37,178 bases of DNA, from the NCBI GenBank assembly GCA_022766785.1, contig JALEOL010000095.1, positions 1 to 37,178 on the forward strand, read 5' to 3'. The translations under genes were made by a program, and so were the position numbers. Shown piece by piece: positions 15,222-24,371 of the stretch. The stretch's first letter is position 1; every line of letters begins with the position of its first letter. The notes beneath the pieces are model-generated. The model was not told where the DNA came from. It ran no database searches and was given only the letters and a program-made list of their open reading frames with translations. The DNA is from Oscillospiraceae bacterium (GTDB lineage: Bacteria; Bacillota; Clostridia; Oscillospirales; Ruminococcaceae).

Positions 15222-15797
15222 ATGGATCCCAGAAAGCATTTCAGCGCGCTGAATATTATACACAGAATAATCGGGGAAAAGGTACAGCCGGGCGATCTCT
15301 GCATAGACGCCACCGCCGGCAGGGGAAACGACACACTTTTCCTTGCGAAGCTGGTGGGGGAAAGCGGTCATGTCACCGCGTTCGATATCCAGCAGGACGC
15401 CGTGGACAGCACCCGTGCACTGCTGGAGGAAAACGGAATGTCCCAAAGGGCAGATGTTCTGCTGAAAAGCCACAGCGAAATGGACGAGGTATGCGAGGAG
15501 GGCACGATATCCTGCATCACTTTCAATTTTGGCTGGCTGCCAAAGGGCGATCACAACATATTCACCAACAAATCCACCAGCATTCCGGCAATAGAAAAAG
15601 GAATGAAGCTGCTTAAAAGCGGCGGCATAATGACGCTTATAATCTACTACGGCAGGGAGACCGGTTTTGAGGAGCGCGACGCTCTGCTGGAGTATCTTCC
15701 GACCATCGACAGCAGCAGATATACCGTCATTGAAATGCCGTTCGTCAACCGCCCCAACTGCCCGCCTATCCCGATCGTGATACTCAAGGATATGTAA
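15222..15797 (+). CDS. mnmM: MnmM/YtqB-type tRNA methyltransferase
   Basis: A 191-residue class I SAM methyltransferase of the YtqB (rRNA_methylase) family. The SAM loop is IDATAGRGNDTLFLAKLVG at about 28-46, followed by the acidic strand end VTAFDIQQDA. The family-specific NFGWLPKGDH motif, KSGGIMTLIIYYG, and the final FVNRPNCPPIPIVIL block are all present. YtqB proteins have been assigned as MnmM, which completes the mnm5 modification of tRNA wobble uridine by methylating nm5U. AGGAGG lies five bases before the ATG. A short hairpin with six T residues near 15804-15821 may end the transcript. Confidence 0.85.
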   Translation: MDPRKHFSALNIIHRIIGEKVQPGDLCIDATAGRGNDTLFLAKLVGESGHVTAFDIQQDAVDSTRALLEENGMSQRADVLLKSHSEMDEVCEEGTISCITFNFGWLPKGDHNIFTNKSTSIPAIEKGMKLLKSGGIMTLIIYYGRETGFEERDALLEYLPTIDSSRYTVIEMPFVNRPNCPPIPIVILKDM

Positions 15798-15835
15798 GTT
15801 ACTGCACAGCATGTGTTTTTTCTTCCAGATTTTGA

Positions 15836-15864
15836 TTGACAAATTACGCTCATTGTGTTATAAT
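15836..15864 (+). promoter_or_regulatory. Consensus promoter of the zinc-ribbon membrane protein gene
   Basis: TTGACA (15836-15841), 17-base spacer, TATAAT (15859-15864), extended -10 TGT. Confidence 0.92.
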
Positions 15865-15933
15865 TATAATGTATAGTTCCGGCTTTTCGGAAGAAGAATT
15901 ACTGTGAATTTTTTATTTTAAGGAGAGTTGGTT

Positions 15934-18528
15934 ATGAATTGTCAAAAGTGCGGCGCCCAGATAGACGCCGGCATGAAGTTTTGCAGCGTATGCGGCTGTC
16001 CTGTTGCGTCGGCTCCCACGACCGCTCCGGTGAACAGCGTTCCTGCGTCTGCTCCGGTGAACAGCGTTCCTGCGTCTGCTCCGGTGAACAGCGTTCCTGC
16101 ATCTGCTCCGGTGAACAGCGTTCCTGCGTCTGCTCCGGTGAACAGCGTTCCTGCATCTGCTCCGGTGAACAGCGTTCCTGCATCTGCTCCGGTGAACAGC
16201 GTTCCCACGTCCGCTCCAGTGAACGGTGGGACAAATTCTGCTGTGAACGATCTGATGAAAACCTATTACAATGCAGCTCAGGGAGCACAGCAGGGCGTTA
16301 ATCCCCAGACCTCGGGAAATGCGTTCTATCAGGGTGCTCCGTCGTCGCCTGTCATGAACACGGCAAACGCCGTCCCTGAAAGCTACACCGCCGTTCCCCA
16401 GAAGCCGGCAAAGCCGCGCAGCAAGAGCAAGCTCAGAAAGTTCCTGCCGGCGGCGTGCATTGTTGGCGGCGTGGCGGCTCTTGCAGGAACCGGGCTTATC
16501 GTGTACAACTGTAACAAGGCTTTCTTCACACACTCTGCTTTAGGCGACGCAGGCTATGCCCACGCAATGGTAATGGGAACTCTCACCAGCGGCACAACAG
16601 GCGAGCTGGTGGAGAAATCTGCGGAGCTTGTCACCGGCGCTCTTGAAGCCCAGAGCGCGATGAACGAAGCGGTGTACAACTCCTATTATTACGATGATTA
16701 CGATACATACCGGAAGAATTACACCGGGCTTTCGACAGGATATTCCGCGGCGCTCGTCCGTGAGCTGCTCGGCACCTCCGGCATTGAGGTGACAATGAGT
16801 GCCGATGTCCAGATGAGCGATGACGGCAAGGACTTCATCGGTGATATGACGGGTCATTCAGTGGACGTTGACAAGCTGCTGAAAGCGGTATCCGACCTCA
16901 GAGTTACCGCCGCTGAAAAGTTCGACAACGACACCATTGAGGGCGCTATGTCCCTGTATATCGGCAGTGACAATGTGATGTCGGGTCAGGTGCGCTATGA
17001 AAAGGACGGCACCTGCACTATGGTATTCCCGGGGATATCCGACATCGGATTTACCCAGGACTTGCCGGAGATCGAGTGGGAAGAGGTATCCGGAAATGCT
17101 CCCTCGTTTGATTACAAGGGTCTTGTAAAAAAGATCAGCGACGGCACCAGAAAGCTGTTCGACAACTACGACTACAAATACACCAGCGGCAGCACAACTA
17201 TCAAGGGTGTTGATTTCAACGGCATGACCGTCCGGATAGAGCTTGGTTATGACGATTTATTCGAGCTTTACTCCACCGTTGTTGAGATCATCGCGGACGA
17301 CAGCGACTTTATCGAGTATATCGCTGATGTCAGCGGTATGAGCGAAGATGTTATCCAGAGTAATTTGTCCAGCACTCTCGAAAGCATTGAGTATTCGCGC
17401 GATTATTATGCCACCGAATACAGCGACTATTCCGTAGAGATCGAGATGTATGTGAATAACAACAACACTCCTGCCGGAATATCGGTAAAGGACAATTCTT
17501 ACTACACCACCGAGATAGTGCTTATCGGAAATGGAAAGGGCATGGTTTTCTCCTGCAAGAGGGACGGCTTAGAGTATGTAAAGTTCAAGGCTGAGGGCAA
17601 GTCCTCCAGCGAGGGTACCGCAAAGCTGACTATAAACAACGGCTATTCCTCACAGTCTTTTTCAGTGGATTATAAGAACTTCGGCGTAATGAAGGCGTTC
17701 GGTATGCCCTGCATAAAGGGTGATTTCGAGATGGATCTCGGCAGCCTGATACCCAGCGCAGACAGCACCGTCCTGGGCACAAAGCTCCTGCTGTCCCTCT
17801 CGCCGAACGGCAAGGGAGTAAAGGTCTCCGCCGGCGTCAGCAACGAGGATTACGGCAAGGCGGTATTCAATATCGCGGTCGGCGAGGCTGGGTCTGTCGC
17901 TCCGGCTCCTGGCAGTAACTACAAGCTGTACGATATGAATGACAGCAGCGCTCAGGCTCAGCTTGTTGAGGATTTCACCGATCACATCAGCGAGCTTTCT
18001 GACAGGAACGAGATCATCGGCGACGTGTTCGGTAATACCATGAAGGGAGTTGTCCAGGACAGCAAGATCACTTCTGCTGATTCCACCGCGGCACAGATAA
18101 AAACGCAGACTACTACGTTCCTGACCAAAATGGACGCATCAAAAATGGCTTTGAGAGACGGCACCGGGCATGTGTTCGCCTATATCTCTGACGGAAACTG
18201 GAACATTTACAGCACCGCAGGCTATTTTGACGGAGACAGGGCGACATGGTGCGGCGGATATGATGAAGATTACGATTTCGCGCTTTACATGCAGGACGTT
18301 CTCCGTGATCTGAAAAACGGCACTGTGGACATCACTCTGAGAAATGGCTCGGTATTGGGCGTGGCTTTTGTTCCGGATACGCTGTACCAGTACTCTCTGC
18401 CGACTGAGGACGACTGGGACTATGGTTCGTTCTCGTTCGGTAAAGCTTCCGGAGTAACCTCTGACGGCACCATTATAGGAACCAGCCCGAAGCTCGTTAA
18501 CGGCGGAAACGATTATTATTACTGGTGA
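15934..18528 (+). CDS. Zinc-ribbon membrane protein with repeated linker and large outer domain
   Basis: An 864-residue protein that I cannot assign to a named function. It begins with a zinc ribbon (Cys3, Cys6, Cys17, Cys20), then seven nine-residue repeats APVNSVPAS and a low-complexity linker. A basic boundary and one membrane helix (about 169-190) lead to about 670 residues predicted outside the cell, rich in Asp, Ser and Tyr, with no Cys-rich or catalytic motif I recognise. The ATG at 15934 is six bases after AGGAGAG; a TTG two codons earlier is less likely. The cytosolic zinc ribbon, linker, single helix and outer domain repeat the plan of the operon's RING proteins at 4945 and 11110. 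It is expressed alone, from a consensus promoter to a terminator. Confidence 0.85.
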   Translation: MNCQKCGAQIDAGMKFCSVCGCPVASAPTTAPVNSVPASAPVNSVPASAPVNSVPASAPVNSVPASAPVNSVPASAPVNSVPASAPVNSVPTSAPVNGGTNSAVNDLMKTYYNAAQGAQQGVNPQTSGNAFYQGAPSSPVMNTANAVPESYTAVPQKPAKPRSKSKLRKFLPAACIVGGVAALAGTGLIVYNCNKAFFTHSALGDAGYAHAMVMGTLTSGTTGELVEKSAELVTGALEAQSAMNEAVYNSYYYDDYDTYRKNYTGLSTGYSAALVRELLGTSGIEVTMSADVQMSDDGKDFIGDMTGHSVDVDKLLKAVSDLRVTAAEKFDNDTIEGAMSLYIGSDNVMSGQVRYEKDGTCTMVFPGISDIGFTQDLPEIEWEEVSGNAPSFDYKGLVKKISDGTRKLFDNYDYKYTSGSTTIKGVDFNGMTVRIELGYDDLFELYSTVVEIIADDSDFIEYIADVSGMSEDVIQSNLSSTLESIEYSRDYYATEYSDYSVEIEMYVNNNNTPAGISVKDNSYYTTEIVLIGNGKGMVFSCKRDGLEYVKFKAEGKSSSEGTAKLTINNGYSSQSFSVDYKNFGVMKAFGMPCIKGDFEMDLGSLIPSADSTVLGTKLLLSLSPNGKGVKVSAGVSNEDYGKAVFNIAVGEAGSVAPAPGSNYKLYDMNDSSAQAQLVEDFTDHISELSDRNEIIGDVFGNTMKGVVQDSKITSADSTAAQIKTQTTTFLTKMDASKMALRDGTGHVFAYISDGNWNIYSTAGYFDGDRATWCGGYDEDYDFALYMQDVLRDLKNGTVDITLRNGSVLGVAFVPDTLYQYSLPTEDDWDYGSFSFGKASGVTSDGTIIGTSPKLVNGGNDYYYW
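16024..16226 (+). repeat. 27-bp in-frame tandem repeat, seven copies plus a partial copy
   Basis: Seven copies of a 27-bp unit beginning GCTCCGGTGAACAGCG run from 16024 to 16212, with a partial eighth to about 16226. The inner units differ by a single base (gcg/gca). The last differs more and encodes VPTS. The period is divisible by three, so copy number can vary without a frameshift. The near-identity suggests recent expansion by slippage or recombination. Confidence 0.95.
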
Positions 18529-18537
18529 TATCAAAAG

Positions 18538-18562
18538 AGGGAATCGCACAATGCGGTTCCCT
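18538..18562. terminator. Bidirectional terminator
   Basis: AGGGAA-T-CGCA (18538-18548), loop CAA, TGCG-G-TTCCCT (18552-18562), then TTTTTG on the plus side and TCTTTTGA on the minus side. It lies between the convergent zinc-ribbon and HAD genes. Confidence 0.85.
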
Positions 18563-18568
18563 TTTTGT

Positions 18569-19201
18569 TTATATGATATCTGAGATAGTTTGAGGCAGAT
18601 CAGAGAAGCAGGACAGCTCCGACACCGGTCTGTTCATTTGTCCGAAGCCGTATGCCGCACGGATAAACGGTATCCCGGCAAAGTCTGCTGCGTCCAGGTC
18701 GCCCTGGGTATCGCCGACATATACTGCACTGTCAATGGCGTTCCGCTGTATCACAAGCCGGATATTCTCGCCCTTTGAAAGCCCCGTTCCCCCGGCGCAT
18801 TCGTGGTCGGAGAACAGGTCGTGCATATCCGCAAAGTCCAGAAAGCCCTCAATGTACCCCACCTGGCAGTTGCTGACGATGATGAGGACGTATTCCCTTT
18901 GCAGCTGTTCCAGCGTTTCCCGGAGTTTTGGGTAGAGCACGCCGCCGTGTTTTGCGATGTATTCAAGCTCGTAGCTTACGCATTCCCGGAGCACCCTGCA
19001 GCGAAGCTCGTCCGGGGTATCCGGCAGCGCAAGCGGAGTAATTTTATCCAGCGTTTTTCCCATGTAGCTTTGTATGTCGGCGGTGGTAAGCCTGCGCGTT
19101 ATCCAGGGATACCTCCCGAAAACCTCGTTCCAGGAATTGCACACGCTTTCAGAGCTGTCCCACAGCGTTCCGTCCAGGTCAAAGATGATAGCTTTTTTCA
19201 T
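18569..19201 (-). CDS. HAD-family phosphatase (phosphoglycolate phosphatase-like)
   Basis: A 210-residue HAD hydrolase with motif I FDLDGTLWDS (nucleophile Asp8, acid Asp10), motif II IIVSN, the motif III Lys in LSKGENIRL, and motif IV VGDTQGDLDAA. An alpha-helical cap lies between motifs I and II, as in the Gph/PGMB type. These enzymes remove phosphate from small metabolites; the substrate cannot be read from sequence. The ATG at 19201 follows AAAGGAG. It has its own consensus promoter and is convergent with the zinc-ribbon gene. Confidence 0.9.
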   Translation of the reverse strand: MKKAIIFDLDGTLWDSSESVCNSWNEVFGRYPWITRRLTTADIQSYMGKTLDKITPLALPDTPDELRCRVLRECVSYELEYIAKHGGVLYPKLRETLEQLQREYVLIIVSNCQVGYIEGFLDFADMHDLFSDHECAGGTGLSKGENIRLVIQRNAIDSAVYVGDTQGDLDAADFAGIPFIRAAYGFGQMNRPVSELSCFSDLPQTISDII

Positions 19202-19231
19202 GTCGTTTCTCCTTTGCGATAGTCCACAATA

Positions 19232-19260
19232 ATTATATATCTCCGTGTCTGATTTGTCAA
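19232..19260 (-). promoter_or_regulatory. Promoter of the HAD gene
   Basis: Minus strand TTGACA (19255-19260), 17-base spacer, TATAAT (19232-19237). Confidence 0.9.
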
Positions 19261-19385
19261 TCCGCAGGAACAAGACATCACTGGAACAGATCTTGTTGTG
19301 GTGACTTGGTTTTATCACTTTTGTCCCGGTCTACAGCTTTTTCGTTCTGCGTCCGGGGTTGCCGTGTGCTCTTTCACACAGGTAC

Positions 19386-19414
19386 TTGACAATCCGGGGG
19401 AAATGCGATATAAT
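19386..19414 (+). promoter_or_regulatory. Promoter of the rnj-gdpP-rplI-dnaB-tilS operon
   Basis: TTGACA (19386-19391), 17-base spacer, TATAAT (19409-19414). A GTGTG/CACAC hairpin lies just upstream near 19365-19380. Confidence 0.88.
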
Positions 19415-19419
19415 AAAAA

Positions 19420-19875
19420 TATATGTCCGGTAATAATAACCTGTGATCACCGGGTCTTATTGCTCGTAAAGATACGCTTTCCCGATCGTTTATGAATAAT
19501 CACGGAAAGGCGGTCAAATATATAATTATACAATTAAGGAAATAATTTGCAGTTAATATATATCTGCCATATGCACAAGCAGAATTTCCCGGAGGTTCCG
19601 GGCTGACATCAGCTGACCAGGCGTTCCGGCTCCATTCGCCGGTGGGTTTCGGTCTGTTCCGCACTGCCACATTACTCAATCATGCAGCATACCCGGCTCC
19701 GCCATTGTCGGGTCTGCTGTCCCATATGCGGTCTGCTTTCTTTCATTCAGGGAGGCAGGCTGTCTGGTACTTATCCATGTGCGGACGCTTTTTTAGTTAT
19801 TCTGTGTAGTGGTATCAGGGGGAGCAGTATGCCCTTGCCGGGATATATTCCGCTGCAACGCAGAAAGGACAATTT
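19420..19875 (+). other. Unusually long 5' leader of the rnj operon, possibly structured
   Basis: About 455 bases separate the promoter from the RNase J start, and no supported gene lies between. Several hairpins can be drawn: CCGGT/ACCGG around 19428-19454, CCCGGA/TCCGGG near 19590-19604, GCTGA/TCAGC just after it, and a longer GCATA/TATGC stem around 19685-19730 enclosing CCCG/CGGG. A T-run (GCTTTTTTAG) near 19788-19797 could mark a weak attenuator. I do not recognise a known riboswitch or T-box. A 68-codon frame at 19682-19888 is compositionally unconvincing. Confidence 0.45.
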
Positions 19876-21807
19876 ATGGGATTATTGACAAACAACAAAC
19901 TTCTAACAGAAACAGAGAACATCTCCCCGAAGGGCAGGGCTGAGCGCGTTCAGCCGCAGAAGCAGGAAAACCAGCCCACCCGTGATGACAGGAACGACAA
20001 AAAATACCGTGCCAGATTTGCACCGATAAAGAAAGCGGAAAAGCCCAGGAGCCCTGAGCGCACACGCCGCGACCCCAGGGACGCCGAAAAGCTCCAGCGC
20101 CAGCCGGCAAAAAAGCAGCCAAGGGAGATCCGCTCCGCTCCGGTCAAATTCACCGCGCTGGGCGGACTGAACGAGATCGGAAAGAACCTTTATGTGTACG
20201 AGTGCTGCAACGATATGTTCATCGTGGACTGCGGTCTGGCGTTCCCGGACGAGGATATGCCCGGCGTTGACCTTGTGGTGCCGGACTTCACATACCTTGA
20301 AAAGAACCGCGATCGTTTCCGCGGAATAGTCATCACCCATGGTCATGAGGATCACATCGGCGCGCTGCCCTATCTTCTCAAAAAAATAAACGTTCCGATC
20401 TACGGCACGCGGCTCACGCTTGGGCTTGTCGAGGGCAAGCTCAAGGAGCACGGGCTGCTGTCCCAGGCGTCACTGAATGTTGTGGAGCCGAGACAGAACG
20501 TGCGCATGGGCTGTATGTCGGTGGAATTCATTCGCGTGAACCATTCCATTCCCGACGCCTGCGCGCTGGCTATCCACACACCGGCTGGAGTTATCGTCCA
20601 CACAGGCGATTTTAAGGTGGATTACACCCCGATAGAGGGCGGGATAATCGACCTGGCGCGTTTCGGCGAGCTGGGAAACCGCGGTGTGCTTGCGCTGATG
20701 AGCGAGAGCACCAACGCCGAGCGCCCCGGCTATACCAAGTCGGAGCGTGCAGTGGGGGAGAGCTTCAAGAACCTGTTCAATTCCGCAGAGGGCAAGCGGA
20801 TAATCATTGCAACATTTTCCAGCAATATTCACAGAATACAGCAGATAATCGACCAGGCGGCGGTGCACGACAGAAAGGTCGCGGTTTCCGGACGCAGTAT
20901 GCAGAACGTCATCGCGAAGGCGGTGGAGCTGAATTACGTCAAGGTGCCCGAGGGAATGCTCATCGACATCGAGGACGTGAACAAATATCCCCCGGAGAAG
21001 CTGGTGATCTGCACCACGGGAAGCCAGGGAGAGCCGCTTTCCGCTTTGTCCAGAATGTCCAGCGGCGACCACAGACAGGTGACTATCACCCCGATGGACT
21101 TCATCATCATCTCCGCAACGCCTATCCCCGGTAACGAGAAACTCGTGACAAAGGTAGTCAACGAGCTGATGAAGCAGGGCGCAGAGGTAATATACGAGAG
21201 CATGTACGAGGTTCATGTATCCGGTCACGCCTGCCAGGACGAACTGAAGATGATGATATCGCTCACCAAGCCGAAGTTCTTTATCCCGATACACGGCGAG
21301 TACAAGCACCTCAAGAAGCACAGCAAGCTTGCGATAAGCATGGGCATTCCGGAGGAGAACATCTTCATCTCCGACCTGGGTCAGGTGCTGGAGACCGACG
21401 GCGTTGAGATGAAGTTTACAGGTACCGTTCCGTCCGGCAGAGTAATGGTGGACGGCTACGGCGTGGGCGACGTCGGGAGCGTCGTGCTGAGGGACAGAAA
21501 GCACCTCGCCGAGGACGGCGTGATGATAATCGTTGCGACCATCGACCGCGAGAGCGGCTGCGTCCTTGCAGGGCCTGATATCGTGTCCCGCGGATTTGTG
21601 TATGTCCGGGAGAGCGAGGAGCTTATCGACGAGGCAAAGCAGCTGATGAAGCAGGTCATGGAGAACTGCCGCGAGAGAAATATCCGCGAGTGGGGCAATA
21701 TAAAATCCGCAATGCGTGACGCGCTGAGCGATTACATCTATTCCAAGACAAAGCGCAGCCCGATGATCCTGCCTATCATAATGGAAGTGCAGGGCAAGGC
21801 AGACTGA
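19876..21807 (+). CDS. rnj: Ribonuclease J
   Basis: A 643-residue beta-lactamase/beta-CASP nuclease. A basic, low-complexity N-terminal extension of about 90 residues precedes the core beginning near VKFTALGGLNEIGKN. The metal motif HGHEDH is at 155-160. The later His and Asp motifs (NHSIPDA, HTGDFK) and the beta-CASP motifs (ATFSSNIHR, SGRSMQ, TTGSQGEP, SGHA) are present, followed by the C-terminal domain. RNase J is both a 5'-3' exonuclease and an endonuclease, central to mRNA decay and rRNA maturation in Bacillota. AAAGGA precedes the ATG. The N-terminal extension resembles those of Clostridia and actinobacterial RNase J and may bind RNA. First gene of a five-gene operon with a long leader. 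Confidence 0.96.
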   Translation: MGLLTNNKLLTETENISPKGRAERVQPQKQENQPTRDDRNDKKYRARFAPIKKAEKPRSPERTRRDPRDAEKLQRQPAKKQPREIRSAPVKFTALGGLNEIGKNLYVYECCNDMFIVDCGLAFPDEDMPGVDLVVPDFTYLEKNRDRFRGIVITHGHEDHIGALPYLLKKINVPIYGTRLTLGLVEGKLKEHGLLSQASLNVVEPRQNVRMGCMSVEFIRVNHSIPDACALAIHTPAGVIVHTGDFKVDYTPIEGGIIDLARFGELGNRGVLALMSESTNAERPGYTKSERAVGESFKNLFNSAEGKRIIIATFSSNIHRIQQIIDQAAVHDRKVAVSGRSMQNVIAKAVELNYVKVPEGMLIDIEDVNKYPPEKLVICTTGSQGEPLSALSRMSSGDHRQVTITPMDFIIISATPIPGNEKLVTKVVNELMKQGAEVIYESMYEVHVSGHACQDELKMMISLTKPKFFIPIHGEYKHLKKHSKLAISMGIPEENIFISDLGQVLETDGVEMKFTGTVPSGRVMVDGYGVGDVGSVVLRDRKHLAEDGVMIIVATIDRESGCVLAGPDIVSRGFVYVRESEELIDEAKQLMKQVMENCRERNIREWGNIKSAMRDALSDYIYSKTKRSPMILPIIMEVQGKAD

Positions 21808-21848
21808 GCCTCTGACGCAGGCGCGGTATATTTACAGGAGGGTCTCCC

Positions 21849-23909
21849 TTGAAGAATTTTTACAGGAGCAATATTCTGCTGGCGCTGGTTCTGGCGCTTG
21901 TGATCTGCCTGGTGGCAATGGATATCGTTCTATTCTCGGATCAGCCGGGGAATTTCTGGATATCTCTGCCGCTGCTTATCCTTGTGTCCGGGCTGACGGT
22001 GGGGAAGCTGCTTCAGATACGCCTGAACGAGTACGCGTATTACGATCGTCTGGATAAGTCCATTGACAACGCCAATCACAAGGCGCTGATGAGCTTTCCG
22101 CTGCCGGTGGCGCTGGTCAATGACGAGCGCAGGATACTCTGGTGCAACGATGGCTTCACCAATGCTTTCTTCCGTCCCAGCGAGGACGAGAGCAGCATTG
22201 ACGTGCTTACCACCGAGCATCTTTCCCTGTTCGCCGGAGACGGCAGGGAGATACGGATAAACGGCAGGTGGTACAGAGTTACCGCCCGTGAGGTCGTATA
22301 CCCGGCGGACACCAAGGACAGCAGCCGCAGGCTTATTCAGACCACTGCGATAGATTCTGCAAACAAGGTCAATATCCTGTTTTTCACCGACATCACAGGC
22401 TACAAGAGCCTGCAGGAGGAATACAGAAGATCAAAGCCCGTCGTTCTGATAATTTCTGTTGATAATTACGACGATACCCTCGGCACCAGCCGTGAGAGCG
22501 ACAAGACCTTTATCAGCGTGCAGATAGACCGTCTGCTGGAGGAGTATTTCTCAGGAATGAACGCAGTTCTGCGCAAGATCTCGGGAGATAAGTTCATCGT
22601 TGTCGTCGAGGAGCGGTTCGTGCAGAAGATGATCGACGAGCGCGTGAAGCTGCTTGAGCAGGCGCGCCAGATAAAGATAAACGACCGCACCGTGGTAACG
22701 CTTTCGATCGGCGTTGGCAGGACAGCCTCCAACCTCTCCGAGAGCGAGAGCTTTGCGTGGCAGGCTCTTGATAAGGCGATAGGCAGGGGCGGCGACCAGG
22801 CAGTGGTGCGCAAGGAGTCCGGCTATGATTACTTCGGCGCTGAGACCCAGCGTACCGAGCGAAACGGCAGCAGCGTGAGGACGAGGATCACCGCAGATCG
22901 TATCAAGGTGCTGATAAATTCCGCTGACGCCGTGTACATAATGGGTCACGGATATGGGGACTATGACAGCGTGGGCGCTGCGATAGGACTTGCCGGCGCT
23001 ATCCGCAGAATGGGCAAACAGGCGTTCGCCTGCGTCAGCCGTGAGCTTGACCGCAACGGAAATGTGAAGAACCTCTCCGAGCCGCTGCTGATGCGGTTTT
23101 CGGAGTACGACCCTCCGCTTGTCATCGAGCCGAAGATAGCTGCTGTGAGATTTACGGAAAGCTCGCTTCTGGTGATAGTTGACACGCATATAGAGAAAAA
23201 GGTGGACAGCAGGGAGCTGTTCGATATGGCGGATCCCAGCCATGTGGTGGTAATAGATCACCACAGAAAAGCGGACAACGAGATACAGGCGGTCATCAGC
23301 TGGGTGGATCCGAACGCGTCCTCCGCTTCCGAAATGGTGACAGATCTGCTGCAGTATTTCGGGGACGCCGCGGCGCTTGAGCCACTGGAAGCCGAGGCGC
23401 TTCTCGCCGGAATAACGCTGGACACAAAGGATTTCGTCATGCGCACCGGAGAGGCGACGTTTGAGGCGGCGGCAAGACTGCGTAAGTTCGGCGCGGATAC
23501 TGTCCTTGTGAAGAAGCTGTTCGCAACGCCCATGAAGTCGAGAATGCGCAAATCCGCTGTAATTGCCGCTGCGGAGATGTACCGCGGCTTTGCGATATCG
23601 GTGGTGGAGGAGTCATTCGAGGATATCCGGGTGGTTTGCTCCCAGGCAGCGGACGAAATGCTCAACATAACCGACGTTGACGCCGCGGTGACGGTCTATC
23701 CGATAGAGAACGGCTGGAGCTACAGCGCGCGTTCCCTCGGAAAGATCAACGTTCAGGTGCTCATGGAAAATATTGGCAGCAAGAAGGACGACGGCGGCGG
23801 ACACCTGACAATGGCAGGCGCGCAGCTGTACAATATCACAAAAGAAGAAGCAGTGCAGAAGCTGCGTGAGGCGATAGACCGCTATTACGACAATCTGCCG
23901 CAGGATTGA
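21849..23909 (+). CDS. gdpP: Cyclic-di-AMP phosphodiesterase GdpP
   Basis: A 686-residue protein of the GdpP domain order: two N-terminal membrane helices (about 7-27 and 33-52), a PAS-like domain (about 70-180), a degenerate GGDEF domain (SGDKF in place of GGDEF, about 190-320), then DHH and DHHA1. The metal motif GHGYGDYD lies at 366-373, DTH follows, and DHH is at 470-472. The C-terminal GGGH motif ([11 protein letters not shown]) is intact. It degrades cyclic-di-AMP, which controls potassium and osmotic balance and cell-wall stress. The start is TTG with AGGAGG seven bases upstream. It lies 41 bases after rnj and directly before rplI, a gene order common in Bacillota. Confidence 0.95.
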   Translation: MKNFYRSNILLALVLALVICLVAMDIVLFSDQPGNFWISLPLLILVSGLTVGKLLQIRLNEYAYYDRLDKSIDNANHKALMSFPLPVALVNDERRILWCNDGFTNAFFRPSEDESSIDVLTTEHLSLFAGDGREIRINGRWYRVTAREVVYPADTKDSSRRLIQTTAIDSANKVNILFFTDITGYKSLQEEYRRSKPVVLIISVDNYDDTLGTSRESDKTFISVQIDRLLEEYFSGMNAVLRKISGDKFIVVVEERFVQKMIDERVKLLEQARQIKINDRTVVTLSIGVGRTASNLSESESFAWQALDKAIGRGGDQAVVRKESGYDYFGAETQRTERNGSSVRTRITADRIKVLINSADAVYIMGHGYGDYDSVGAAIGLAGAIRRMGKQAFACVSRELDRNGNVKNLSEPLLMRFSEYDPPLVIEPKIAAVRFTESSLLVIVDTHIEKKVDSRELFDMADPSHVVVIDHHRKADNEIQAVISWVDPNASSASEMVTDLLQYFGDAAALEPLEAEALLAGITLDTKDFVMRTGEATFEAAARLRKFGADTVLVKKLFATPMKSRMRKSAVIAAAEMYRGFAISVVEESFEDIRVVCSQAADEMLNITDVDAAVTVYPIENGWSYSARSLGKINVQVLMENIGSKKDDGGGHLTMAGAQLYNITKEEAVQKLREAIDRYYDNLPQD

Positions 23910-23923
23910 TAGGAGGAACTGAC

Positions 23924-24370
23924 ATGAAAGTGATTTTATTGCAGGACGTAAAGGGAACCGGCAAAAAAGGCGAGATCCACGAGGTCAAGGACGGATATGG
24001 CATTAATTTCCTTATTAAGAAAGGACTTGCGCAGGAAGCCAGCGCGAAGAACCTCAATCTGCTCCAGGGTCAGAAGGACTCTGCGCAGCACAAGATAGAT
24101 GTTGATATCGCAAATGCAAAGGCGATCGCAGAAAAGCTCAGCGACAAGAAGATCACCGTTAAGGCAAAGGCTGGTCAGAACGGCAGGCTGTTCGGTACAG
24201 TTACCTCCAAGGAGGTCGCTGCGGCTATCAAGCAGGAGCTGGGCTGCGATGTTGACAAGAAGAAGATCGTGCTGAACCTCAAGATCGAGGGCTTCGGTGA
24301 TTTCGCGGCGGAGGCAAGACTGTACTCCGGCGTATCGGCAAAGTTCACAGTATCTGTTGTAGAGGGCTGA
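23924..24370 (+). CDS. rplI: 50S ribosomal protein L9 (bL9)
   Basis: A 148-residue protein starting [18 protein letters not shown] with the L9 signature region [16 protein letters not shown], a long connecting helix, and a C-terminal rRNA-binding domain near [17 protein letters not shown]9 binds 23S rRNA near L1 and helps keep the reading frame. The start at 23924 follows TAGGAGG by eight bases; an upstream in-frame ATG overlapping the gdpP stop is less likely. It sits between gdpP and dnaB, with one base before the dnaB start. Confidence 0.97.
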   Translation: MKVILLQDVKGTGKKGEIHEVKDGYGINFLIKKGLAQEASAKNLNLLQGQKDSAQHKIDVDIANAKAIAEKLSDKKITVKAKAGQNGRLFGTVTSKEVAAAIKQELGCDVDKKKIVLNLKIEGFGDFAAEARLYSGVSAKFTVSVVEG

Positions 24371-24371
24371 A

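Noticed and set aside
16024-16226. Regular direct repeats that could suggest a CRISPR array
   Set aside because: The 27-bp units are adjacent with no spacers and translate in frame to APVNSVPAS, so this is a coding tandem repeat.
18573-18580. A further ATGATATC site outside the SPFH promoter
   Set aside because: It lies inside the 3' end of the HAD gene as a single copy, unlike the 11-bp-spaced promoter pair.
19590-19640. Sequence resembling part of SRP RNA (CTGACCAGG, TTCCGG)
   Set aside because: The conserved GGTCAGGTCCGGAAGGAAGCA core of SRP RNA is absent.
19420-19875. T-box or known riboswitch in the rnj leader
   Set aside because: No T-box GGGTGGNACCGCG-like core and no riboswitch core that I recognise was found. 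Kept only as an unassigned leader.
19682-19888. Small 68-codon frame overlapping the RNase J start
   Set aside because: Cys- and Arg-rich composition, no ribosome site, and overlap with the rnj start codon in another frame.
20470-21504. A 344-codon open frame antisense to RNase J
   Set aside because: Shadow of a highly conserved gene. Its His/Val/Leu-rich composition and lack of domains argue against coding.
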